Assembly: GCA_947645965.1 (NCBI GenBank)
Contig: CANSES010000002.1
Location: forward strand, 1-64,000
Reading direction: 5' to 3'
Length of the DNA: 64,000 nt
From: an uncultured Enterorhabdus sp.
Lineage (GTDB): Bacteria; Actinomycetota; Coriobacteriia; Coriobacteriales; Eggerthellaceae
The notes under the pieces are model-generated. The model did no database searches and was not told the DNA's origin. It worked only from the letters and a program-made list of their open reading frames with translations. The position numbers and the translations under genes are program-made. Positions 43,717 through 51,475 of this stretch are shown piece by piece; the stretch's first letter is position 1, and each line of letters opens with the position of its first letter.

Positions 43717-45156
43717 CTAGAACTCGGCGTTTCCCACCGTACGGGGGTGCGGAATGACGTCGCGGATGTTGCTCACGCCGGTCAGGTACATCACCAAACG
43801 CTCGAAGCCCAGGCCGAACCCGGCATGGGAGCAGCTGCCGTAGCGGCGCAGATCCAGGTAGGCGCGGTACTGCTCGGCCTCCATGTCCAGCTCGGCGATG
43901 CGACGCTCCAGCACTTCCAGGCGCTCCTCGCGCTGAGAGCCGCCCACGATCTCGCCGATACCCGGCACGAGGCAGTCCATGGCGGCCACGGTGCGGCCGT
44001 CGTCGTTCAAGCGCATGTAGAAGGCCTTAATGGCGGCCGGGTAATCGGTCACGAAGGTGGGGCAGCCGAAGTGCTCCTCGGTCAGGTAGCGCTCGTGCTC
44101 GGTCTGCAGGTCGATGCCCCACTCCACGGGGTACTCGAAGGTGCGCCCGGCAGCCTGGGCCGCAAGCAGGATGTCCACGGCCTCGGTGTAGGTGACGCGG
44201 GCGAAGTCGGAGGCGGCCACGTGGGCAAGGCGCTCGATGAGCCCCTTGTCCACGAACTTGTTCAGCATGGCCAGCTCGTCGGGGCAGCGCTCCATCACCT
44301 CGGTGATGACGTACTTCAGCATGGCCTCGGCCAGTTCCATGTCGTCTTCCAGATCGGCGAAGGCGATCTCGGGCTCTACCATCCAGAACTCGGCGGCGTG
44401 ACGGGCCGTGTTGGAGTTCTCGGCGCGGAAGGTGGGGCCGAAGGTGTACACGTCGCCGAAGGCCAGGGCGAAGTTCTCGGCGTTCAGCTGGCCGGACACG
44501 GTGAGCGACGCCGGCTTGCCGAAGAAGTCCTCGCTCCAATCCACCTCGCCGGCCGCAAGGGCGCCCTCGCTGGCCGCGGCCGCCTCGGCGCTCACGAGCG
44601 GCGGGCAGGCCGGGTCGATGGTGGTCACGCGGAACATCTCGCCGGCACCCTCGCAGTCGCTCGCGGTGATGATGGGCGTGTGCACATAGACGAAGCCGCG
44701 ATCCTGGAAGAAGCGGTGGATGGCCCCGGCGGCCACCGACCGGATGCGGAACACGGCGCGGAACAGGTTCGTGCGCGGGCGCAGGTGCTGCTGGGTGCGC
44801 AGGAACTCCGGCGTGGCGCGCTTCTTCTGCAGCGGGTAGTCCGGCGTGGAGGTGCCCTCCACGCGGATGGTGGCCGCTGTCAGTTCGAAGGGCTGCGGGG
44901 CGTCAGGGGTCAGCTTCAGCGTCCCTTCCACCACGAGTGCCGCCGACACGTTCTGATGGGCGATCTCGTCGTAGTTCTCCAGGGTGGCGCGGTCCATGAC
45001 CACCTGCAGGTCCTTGAAGCAGCTGCCGTCGTTCAAGGTGACGAAGCCGAAGTTCTTCATATCGCGGACTGACTTGACCCAGCCGGCCACCGTGATGGCC
45101 TTCCCCTCGAAGGCGGCGGCGTCGGCGTAGAGCTGAGCGATCTTGATGCGGTTCAT
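43717..45156 (-). CDS. asnS: Asparagine-tRNA ligase
   Basis: Charges tRNA-Asn. The 479-residue class II enzyme has an OB anticodon domain ([33 protein letters not shown]), motif 2 region FTFRAENS-like ([29 protein letters not shown]) and motif 3 [27 protein letters not shown]. The AEFWM/EPE segment marks AsnS rather than AspS. ATG 45156 has GGAAAGG upstream; an upstream in-frame extension to 45177 is unsupported. It sits between aroE and aroC, splitting the usual aroE-aroC adjacency. Confidence 0.94.
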   Translation of the reverse strand: MNRIKIAQLYADAAAFEGKAITVAGWVKSVRDMKNFGFVTLNDGSCFKDLQVVMDRATLENYDEIAHQNVSAALVVEGTLKLTPDAPQPFELTAATIRVEGTSTPDYPLQKKRATPEFLRTQQHLRPRTNLFRAVFRIRSVAAGAIHRFFQDRGFVYVHTPIITASDCEGAGEMFRVTTIDPACPPLVSAEAAAASEGALAAGEVDWSEDFFGKPASLTVSGQLNAENFALAFGDVYTFGPTFRAENSNTARHAAEFWMVEPEIAFADLEDDMELAEAMLKYVITEVMERCPDELAMLNKFVDKGLIERLAHVAASDFARVTYTEAVDILLAAQAAGRTFEYPVEWGIDLQTEHERYLTEEHFGCPTFVTDYPAAIKAFYMRLNDDGRTVAAMDCLVPGIGEIVGGSQREERLEVLERRIAELDMEAEQYRAYLDLRRYGSCSHAGFGLGFERLVMYLTGVSNIRDVIPHPRTVGNAEF

Positions 45157-45199
45157 AGATGCGCGACCTTTCCCCATAGGTGAGTTTTCCGTTCCGGCT

Positions 45200-45208
45200 A
45201 TGATAGCA
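45200..45208 (-). promoter_or_regulatory. Extended -10 element of asnS
   Basis: TGCTATCAT on the minus strand, 44 bases upstream of the asnS ATG; a TGn-extended -10 without visible -35. Confidence 0.45.
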
Positions 45209-45247
45209 GGACGACGGCCTCGCGCCTATGCCCCCGCGACCGGGATG

Positions 45248-46174
45248 CTACAGATTGAACCCCGCAGCCTGGGCCATGACGGCGAACAGCTCGTCCTCGG
45301 GAATGTCGAGGGCCGCCTCCTCGGTGATGTCGCGCAGGATGCCCACGGTGACCACGGCCTGGCCCACCAGCATGCCCGCCCCGTCGAAGAAGGCGCAGCC
45401 GGCCTCGCGGGCCGCCCGGGCAAGAGCCGTCTCACCGTGGCCGTACACCACGTCGAACACCGTCTGGTCCGCGCGGAGCAGAGCGGTGTCGAAGGGGGCC
45501 TCATCGCCCTCGTTCATGCCCAGCGGCGTGGCGTCGATGATGATGTCGGCGGCGGCGATGGCCTGGCGCGACGTGTCGTAGCTGCCGTAGCGGAAGTTCA
45601 CCTGCTTGTACACCTCGGCGAAGCTGAGATGGTGCTCGCGCAGGGCCGGCATGTCCACGATGCGGCCCACCATCTCCCCCAGCTCGTCCACATAGGTGCG
45701 CAGCACCTCGTGGGAGCGCTCCACGCTGCGGCCCACGAGCACCACCTCGGCCGGCCCCGCCTGGGCCACGGCGTGCAGGATGGACAGCGACGTGGGACCC
45801 GTGCCGCAGACGATAACCGAGGCGCCCTTGAAGGTCACGCCCGCGCGCTCCAGATAGGCCACGCAGCCCTGGCCGTCGGTGTTGTAGGCGATGAGCGTGC
45901 CGCCCTTGTTCGCCAGCACGTTGGCCCCGTGGGCCAGACGGGCCGAGGCCGCCTGCACGTCGGCCGCCGCGAAGGCCGCCGGCTTGTAGGGCGTGGTGAT
46001 GTTGATGGAGAGGAAGTCGCGCTCGGCCAGGAAGCGCTCGGCCTGGGCCGGTTCGGGCAGGTCCTGGGCCCCGTAGACCCAGGGCAGGCCCGCGCGCTTG
46101 AACACGGCGTTGTACATGACTGGCGACTTGGAATGCCCGATGGGGTGTCCCAGGATGTACAGATGCTCGGTCAC
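45248..46174 (-). CDS. aroE: Shikimate dehydrogenase
   Basis: NADPH-linked reduction of 3-dehydroshikimate. The 308-residue protein has the shikimate site GHPIGHSKSPVMYNAVFKRAGLPWVYG, SINITTPYKPAAF with catalytic Lys, NTDGQGCVAYLE, and the nucleotide loop VIVCGTGPTSLSI. Start is GTG 46174, overlapping the yqeG stop as GTGA, with GGAAGGAG upstream. Confidence 0.92.
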   Translation of the reverse strand: MTEHLYILGHPIGHSKSPVMYNAVFKRAGLPWVYGAQDLPEPAQAERFLAERDFLSINITTPYKPAAFAAADVQAASARLAHGANVLANKGGTLIAYNTDGQGCVAYLERAGVTFKGASVIVCGTGPTSLSILHAVAQAGPAEVVLVGRSVERSHEVLRTYVDELGEMVGRIVDMPALREHHLSFAEVYKQVNFRYGSYDTSRQAIAAADIIIDATPLGMNEGDEAPFDTALLRADQTVFDVVYGHGETALARAAREAGCAFFDGAGMLVGQAVVTVGILRDITEEAALDIPEDELFAVMAQAAGFNL

Positions 46175-46704
46175 GGCCGCTCTCCTTCCACTTGTTGGAT
46201 GTTCGCGACGGGCTCCGGCGCCCGATCGCCCAAAATGGCGCGCTCCAGGTTGCGCAGCAACAGCGTGTGGGGCAGATCCTGCTCCACCAAGGGCTGCAAC
46301 ATATAGGCGGGAAGGCCCGCAGCGTGGGCCCCCAGCACATCGGTGGCCAGCTGGTCGCCGATGACCACGGTGTCGCGCCGGGTCGCCCCCAGCTTCCCCA
46401 TGCCCGCGAAGAAGGCCGGCGGCAGGGGCTTCATCGCCTTGGCCACCACGGGAATCTCCAGTTCCGCTCCCAAGCGATGGGGCATGTCGTGCCAGTTGTT
46501 CGACACCAGGCAGAACGCCACCCCGGCCTCCCGGGCGCGCCCGAGCCACATCCCCACGTCGCGGGGGATCTCGTGGGTGTCGCGGGCGAGGATGGTGTTG
46601 TCGATGTCGAGCAGCACGTGGATGCGGCCGCAACCGACAAGGTCGCGGTCGATGTCCACGCAGGTGATGCGCGAGAAGTACCGGTCGGGGGTGAGCAGGG
46701 CCAT
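46171..46704 (-). CDS. YqeG-family HAD phosphatase
   Basis: A 177-residue HAD-IIIA protein: catalytic motif VLLDIDNTIL (DxDNT), motif II VSNNWH, and VIGDQLATDVLGAHAAGLPAYMLQPL (motif III/IV region). YqeG proteins occur next to aroE and the YqeH GTPase in Gram-positives; related enzymes act on phosphatidylglycerophosphate, but activity here is unknown. It overlaps aroE by four bases. Confidence 0.88.
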   Translation of the reverse strand: MALLTPDRYFSRITCVDIDRDLVGCGRIHVLLDIDNTILARDTHEIPRDVGMWLGRAREAGVAFCLVSNNWHDMPHRLGAELEIPVVAKAMKPLPPAFFAGMGKLGATRRDTVVIGDQLATDVLGAHAAGLPAYMLQPLVEQDLPHTLLLRNLERAILGDRAPEPVANIQQVEGERP

Positions 46705-46725
46705 GGGCGCAGCGAGAAGGTCGGC

Positions 46726-47916
46726 CTACTCGGAGCCGCCGTCGCCGGCATCGGCGTTGCCCTTGCCGCCGGAATGGTCGGCGATGGCCTGCTGGTGCTG
46801 CTCGTAGGTCTCGCTGAAGTAGTGCTGCAGCACGCCGTTCTCATCGGGCACGAAGTAGAAGAACATGTCGCTGGTCTCCAGCGGCGCGCACACGGCCTCC
46901 AAGCTGGCCAGGCCCGGCGAGCAGATGGGCGTGGGCGGCAGGCCCTCGTTGGTATAGGTGCTGTAGGGGTCGTCGGCGTGCACTTCCTCGCCCGTGGGGT
47001 CGTGGCCCACCACGTAGGCGGTGGTGGCGTCGGACTCCAGGTAGGGGCGCTCGGACGCCAGGCGGTTGTAGAACACGCCGGCCACGTGGGCCCGCACCTC
47101 GGCATCATCGGAGGACTCCTTCGCCACGATGGAGGCCAACGTCACCGTCTGGTACAGGTTCAGCCCCTGGCTCTCGGGGAAGGCGTAGGACAGATTCGCC
47201 GTTTCCTTGGCGAATTGGTCCAGCATCATGCGCACCACGGCCTCGGCGTCCATGTCCTCGGTCACGCCGTAGGTCTTGGGGAACAGAAAGCCCTCGAGGG
47301 AGTTGATGCCCGCCGTCTCCAGGAACGGATAGTCGCCCGCATAGGTGCTGGCATCGGACGAGGCGTCCAGGAAGGACTGGGCCGTCACGCGGCCGCCCGT
47401 GGCCTCTTCCACGAGCGCCGCTAAGGCCTCGCGGGTGATGTCCTCGGGCACGGCCAGCTTATCGCCCACGAAGGCGGGACCGGCCATGATGGTCTGTACC
47501 AGCTGCTCGGGGGTGCTGCCGCCGGCGAAGGTGTAGGTGCCGGGGATGAGCGAGGAGGCCGCCTCCAGGCGGTTCACCTCGTTCACGAAATCCTGGGACG
47601 TGGCCACCAGCTTCGCCGCCACGAGCGCCTCGCCGATGGACGACGCGCTCTCCCCTTCCTCGATGGTCACCTCCACCGACTGGCCCTCGGGCAAGAGCTC
47701 CACCTGGGGCGTGCAGCCGCGGAAGAGGAAGAAGGCGCCCACGGCCAGCACGATCACGATGAGCACCGCCACGAAGATGGCCGGCTTCGGATCGCGCTTG
47801 GGCATGATGGCGCTGGTATCGTAGGTGCGGAACTCCCGATCGCCCTTGGCATGGGCCGCGCGGGCCGCATGGGTGGGACGGGAGGAATAGGTCACGGTCT
47901 TCTTGTGAAGGGCCAC
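46726..47916 (-). CDS. mltG: Endolytic murein transglycosylase MltG
   Basis: Cuts nascent peptidoglycan to end glycan strands. The 396-residue protein has a cytoplasmic N-terminus, one membrane helix (residues ~46-67), a LysM-like region (VEVTIEEGESASSIGEALV) and the YceG catalytic domain: LYQTVTLASIVAKESSDDAEV with the catalytic Glu, GVFYNRLASERPYLESDATTAY and GLPPTPICSPGLASLEAVCAPLE. Start GTG 47916 with AAAGG upstream. It follows ruvX, the standard actinobacterial order. Confidence 0.92.
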   Translation of the reverse strand: MALHKKTVTYSSRPTHAARAAHAKGDREFRTYDTSAIMPKRDPKPAIFVAVLIVIVLAVGAFFLFRGCTPQVELLPEGQSVEVTIEEGESASSIGEALVAAKLVATSQDFVNEVNRLEAASSLIPGTYTFAGGSTPEQLVQTIMAGPAFVGDKLAVPEDITREALAALVEEATGGRVTAQSFLDASSDASTYAGDYPFLETAGINSLEGFLFPKTYGVTEDMDAEAVVRMMLDQFAKETANLSYAFPESQGLNLYQTVTLASIVAKESSDDAEVRAHVAGVFYNRLASERPYLESDATTAYVVGHDPTGEEVHADDPYSTYTNEGLPPTPICSPGLASLEAVCAPLETSDMFFYFVPDENGVLQHYFSETYEQHQQAIADHSGGKGNADAGDGGSE

Positions 47917-47975
47917 GGGACAGCCTTTCTCCTGGATGGCCGACCGAAAGGCGGAATGCCGGCGCGGCGCCTCCC

Positions 47976-48392
47976 CTAGGCGCGGGCGCGCTCGTCGAGC
48001 CACGATTGCAAAAACAAACTCGCGGCTATCATATCCACTTTTCCGCGCATCTCGCGCTCGCTGAGGCCCTTTTCACGCAAACTCCGCTTGGCCTCGGCCG
48101 AGCTAAGGCGCTCATCTGCGAAAACGTGGGGAATGCCGCAGGCGTCGCTGATGGTCGCGGCCACCTGGCGGATGCGGGCGGCCTGGGGGCCCTCCTCCCC
48201 GGCCAGGGTGCGGGGCAGCCCGCAGACGAACAGCTCCGGCTCCCAGTCTTCCAGCAGGCGGCGGAAGGGCTTGGCCGCGCCCGTCACCTCGGCGGCGGGC
48301 AGCACGGCCACGGGGCTCGCCACCCGCTCGCCGGGATCGCTCACGGCCACCCCCACGCGCACTTCCCCGATATCAAGCGCCATGACGCGCAC
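47976..48392 (-). CDS. ruvX: Holliday junction resolvase-like / pre-16S rRNA nuclease
   Basis: YqgF family, implicated in 16S rRNA 5' maturation. The 138-residue RNase H-fold protein has MALDIGEVRVGVAVSD (first catalytic Asp), FVCGLPRTLAGEEGPQAARI and FADERLSSAEAKRSL, with DMIAASLFLQSWLD at the end. GTG 48392 follows GGAGG and is two bases from the TelA stop. Confidence 0.9.
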   Translation of the reverse strand: MRVMALDIGEVRVGVAVSDPGERVASPVAVLPAAEVTGAAKPFRRLLEDWEPELFVCGLPRTLAGEEGPQAARIRQVAATISDACGIPHVFADERLSSAEAKRSLREKGLSEREMRGKVDMIAASLFLQSWLDERARA

Positions 48393-48394
48393 GG

Positions 48395-49543
48395 TTAGCG
48401 CACCTCCAGCAGTTTCTGGCGCAGCTCCGCCTCCATGCGGCGCATCTCCACCTCGGCCTCGGCGCGCTTGGCGCGACCCTCGGCCTGGATCTTCATCACC
48501 TCGTCGAAGGTCTGGATGAGGTTCTCGTTGGTGGCCTTCAGCGTCTCGATGTCCACGATGCCGCGCTCGGACTCGCGGGCCACCTCCACCGTGGACTGCT
48601 TCAGCTTCTCGGCGTTCTTGCGCAAAAGCTCGTTGGTCATGTCGGTGACGGCGGTCTGGGCGCGCAGAGCCGCCTCGTTGTTGGCCAGGCCCAGCGCCAG
48701 CAGCATCTGGCTCTTCCACAGCGGGATGGTGTTCACGAGCGTGGTCTGGATCTTCTCGATCATGAGCATCTCGTTGTTCTGCACGAGACGGATCTGCGGG
48801 GCCATCTGCATAGCCACAGTGCGGGACAGATCCAGGTCGGAGAGCTTCTTCTCGAAGCGGTTGCAGGCCGCCGACAGCTTCTGCACCGCCTCGGCGTCTT
48901 CGGTGGAGGCCGAGGCCTGGGCCTTGGCGGCCAGCTCGGCCAGCTCGCCCTCGCGCACCTCGGCCAGGCGCTGGCGGCCGGCCAACAGGTACATGGTCAG
49001 CTCCTTGAAGTAGGTGAGGTTCAACTCGTAGAGCTTGTCCAGGGTGGCGGCGTCCTTCATGAGGGTCACCTGGTGGGCCTCAAGGGCGCGGGCGATCTTG
49101 TCCACGTTGGCCTCGGCGGTGTCGTAGCGGGCCTTCAGGGCCACGATCTTGTTCGCCTGGCGCTTGAACAGGCCGAAGAGTCCCTTCTCCTCGTCGTCGG
49201 TGTCGAAGCTCTTCAACTCGGTCACCACCGAGGCGATCAGGTTGCCGGCCTCGCCCAGATCCTGGGTGCGCACCTTCGACAGGGCCGTTTCCGAGAACGA
49301 CGCCATCTTCTTCTGGGCGCCCGACCCGAAGGTGAGCACCTGCTGGGAGTTGGCGATGTCGATCTGCTGGGCGAAGGCGTCCACCTGGGCCAGCTCTTCG
49401 GCCGAAAGCGAATCGGCCAGGGAGGGGGCCGCGGGGGTCTCCACCTCGATGATGGAGGCCTCGGCCACCGGCTCGTCGGCCACCGGATCCAGGGTGAGGG
49501 TGGGGGCCGGGATGTTCGTGAGGTTCGTCAGCTCGTCGTTCAT
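48395..49543 (-). CDS. Toxic anion resistance (TelA/KlaA) family protein
   Basis: A 382-residue, mostly helical cytoplasmic protein of the TelA family: LSAEELAQVDAFAQQIDIANSQQVLTFGSGAQKKMASFSETALSKVRTQDLG near the N-terminus, and NTIPLWKSQMLLALGLANNEAALRAQTAVTDMTNELLRKNAEKLKQSTVEVARESERGIVD near the end. Linked to tellurite and antimicrobial tolerance in other bacteria, but the mechanism is unknown. Adjacent to XpaC, a pairing also seen in Bacillus. Confidence 0.88.
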   Translation of the reverse strand: MNDELTNLTNIPAPTLTLDPVADEPVAEASIIEVETPAAPSLADSLSAEELAQVDAFAQQIDIANSQQVLTFGSGAQKKMASFSETALSKVRTQDLGEAGNLIASVVTELKSFDTDDEEKGLFGLFKRQANKIVALKARYDTAEANVDKIARALEAHQVTLMKDAATLDKLYELNLTYFKELTMYLLAGRQRLAEVREGELAELAAKAQASASTEDAEAVQKLSAACNRFEKKLSDLDLSRTVAMQMAPQIRLVQNNEMLMIEKIQTTLVNTIPLWKSQMLLALGLANNEAALRAQTAVTDMTNELLRKNAEKLKQSTVEVARESERGIVDIETLKATNENLIQTFDEVMKIQAEGRAKRAEAEVEMRRMEAELRQKLLEVR

Positions 49544-49611
49544 GGGAGTTCCTTTCGAAAACGGGGGCGGTCGGCGGGGCGGACGCGCCCCGGATGAGGG
49601 TCGCGGGTCGG

Positions 49612-51144
49612 TCAGGGCTTCACATCGAAGGGGCCCTCGGTCAGCCCCTCTTGGGCCAGCATGGCATGGAGCACCGAGATGTCGGCGGACACGTCGAGGG
49701 ACAGGTCCTGGTAGGTGTCGTCGAGAAGCTTCTCGAAGGCGCTGTGGAGCACGCCCAAGGTATGCTCGATCTCGCGGCGCGAGGAGGAGATGTTCTCGCC
49801 CTGCACCGGCTGCTCTTCCAGGCTCTCGTAGGCCGCGAGCAGCTTCACCGTGGTGGGCAGGTAGTAGGTGGTCAGACGGTCGAGGCCGTCGATGACGGCG
49901 GGGGCCTCCTCGACCCGGGCGAGGATGCGGGCCACCACCTCCTCGATGGCCACGATGCGCGCGCTCACGGCCGCGTCATCGATGGCCTCGTCCAGGGGCC
50001 GCAGCTGGGCCAGGTAGTCCTGACCCTTCACGATAAAGGCGCGCTGCTCGGGGGTGAGGCGGTCGCTCAGGTCGCGCTCGCGGCTCTGGCGGGCGGCGAC
50101 CTCGGCAGCCCGGGCCGCTTCAGCGGCGCGCTGGCTCTCGGCGATCTGGCGCTGGTGCTGCTGGAGCGCGCGGTACTGGCGATAGGCGTCGTCGGTCACC
50201 ATAAGGGTGGTGTCCTCCTCGTCGATGCGCCCCTGGGGCACCAAACCGCGCTTCAGCAGCTTGCGTGCCTGGGCGCGGGCCTTGGCCGGGGTGATCTGGG
50301 CCCGCTGGGCGATGTCGTTGAAGGTGCAGGCCTCCCGATCGCCGAAGAGGCGGCGGAAGGTCTTCAGCGTACCCGCCGTGCGCAGGTTGCGAATACCGAA
50401 GCCTAAAAGCGTGGCGAAGCCCGCCGTGAGGGCGACGAAGAAGACGGCCGCCGCGATGCCGCCCGGCTGGGCCGCCGCGCTGGTTGCGAAGGCGATGATC
50501 GTGGTGAGGCCGAAGAAGAAGGTGCCCGCGCCGCCGGAGACGGCCATGATCGCGCCCGAGGCCGTGAGCCCCGCCGAGGAACGGAACCGCCGCTTGGCCA
50601 AAGCCGTCGGGCCCCAGCTGCCCGACGCGGGCGCCGAGGAGGCGGGAATGCCCCAGCCGTTCGGGGCCTGGGGCTGGGGCTGGGCCTGGGCGGCGCGTTG
50701 GGCGGCCTTGGCGGCCCGGCGCTCGCGCTTGACCTGCTGCTTCTGAACCCAGACCTGGCGCTTGCGGTCCAGTTCCTCATGGGCCTTCAGGTTGTCCTCT
50801 GGCTTCGAGCCCAGGGCCGCGGCCGCTTCGTCCACGCCCTTCTCCACCGCCTTGGCGAACTGTGAGAACGCCTTGTCCACCGAGCGGCACATGCGCTCGA
50901 AGTCCTTCGTCGACATGCCCGGTACGGGGCTGGCGCCCGGGCGGGTCGCCCACGGCCCCGTCGAGGCGGAACCGTCGCGATCGGTCGAGCGCGCCGACGG
51001 GCCGGCCGACGGGGCCCGGAAATCCTCAGGGGTCTCGTAGATGCACTCGGGCCCGGGCTGCTGCGGAACACCCGGCTGCTGCGGCTGGCTGGCACCGTTG
51101 TAGGGCCGCTGCGGCCCTCCCGTTCCCGGACTCTGCGGATTCAT
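49612..51144 (-). CDS. XpaC-like 5-bromo-4-chloroindolyl phosphate hydrolysis family protein
   Basis: A 510-residue protein. The first ~190 residues are Pro/Gln/Ala-rich and disordered-looking with a charged coiled stretch (DRKRQVWVQKQQVKRERRAAKAAQ). Two adjacent membrane helices follow (AGLTASGAIMAVSGGAGTFFFGLTTIIAF; AVFFVALTAGFATLLGF). A helix-rich domain similar to PSPA/XpaC comes next, with a possible HTH-like NDIAQRAQITPAKARAQARKLLKRG, then the XpaC core. Function is unknown; its gene is followed by the TelA gene with a 68-base gap. Confidence 0.8.
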   Translation of the reverse strand: MNPQSPGTGGPQRPYNGASQPQQPGVPQQPGPECIYETPEDFRAPSAGPSARSTDRDGSASTGPWATRPGASPVPGMSTKDFERMCRSVDKAFSQFAKAVEKGVDEAAAALGSKPEDNLKAHEELDRKRQVWVQKQQVKRERRAAKAAQRAAQAQPQPQAPNGWGIPASSAPASGSWGPTALAKRRFRSSAGLTASGAIMAVSGGAGTFFFGLTTIIAFATSAAAQPGGIAAAVFFVALTAGFATLLGFGIRNLRTAGTLKTFRRLFGDREACTFNDIAQRAQITPAKARAQARKLLKRGLVPQGRIDEEDTTLMVTDDAYRQYRALQQHQRQIAESQRAAEAARAAEVAARQSRERDLSDRLTPEQRAFIVKGQDYLAQLRPLDEAIDDAAVSARIVAIEEVVARILARVEEAPAVIDGLDRLTTYYLPTTVKLLAAYESLEEQPVQGENISSSRREIEHTLGVLHSAFEKLLDDTYQDLSLDVSADISVLHAMLAQEGLTEGPFDVKP

Positions 51145-51416
51145 GCGGCAAAACTCCCAACCTGCTGGCGCGGCCCCAAACCGCGCACCGTCATTTTCCC
51201 CGCCATATTACCACGTCCCCGCGCCGCAGCCGCCCCATCCCACGCAATCAGCAAGGGCGCAGGAGCAGAAGCGCTCCATGCCCGGCACCCGCCTCTCCGG
51301 CAGCTCCCCCTCGTTGGTTATACCGACATTTATGCCGGCATCCCCGGGGACGGCGGCGCTTTCTCCAATGCTCGCGGGGTAAATCGACGGGTATAAGTCG
51401 GGGCAGCGAGAAAAGA
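51145..51416 (-). promoter_or_regulatory. xpaC upstream region with extended -10 element
   Basis: TGGTAATAT on the minus strand (51213-51205) is a TGn-extended -10 box 61 bases upstream of xpaC. The rest of this spacer, up to the alaS terminator, has no gene I can support. It should drive xpaC-telA-ruvX-mltG-yqeG-aroE. Confidence 0.45.
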
Positions 51417-51447
51417 ACGAGCCCCGTCCGCAAGGAACGGGGCTCGT
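51417..51447 (-). terminator. alaS terminator
   Basis: ACGAGCCCCGT (51417-51427) and ACGGGGCTCGT (51437-51447) make a perfect 11-bp stem with a 9-nt loop, followed on the minus strand by TCTTTTCTC. Confidence 0.85.
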
Positions 51448-51475
51448 GACATGCATTGACCTCAATCGAGAAAGT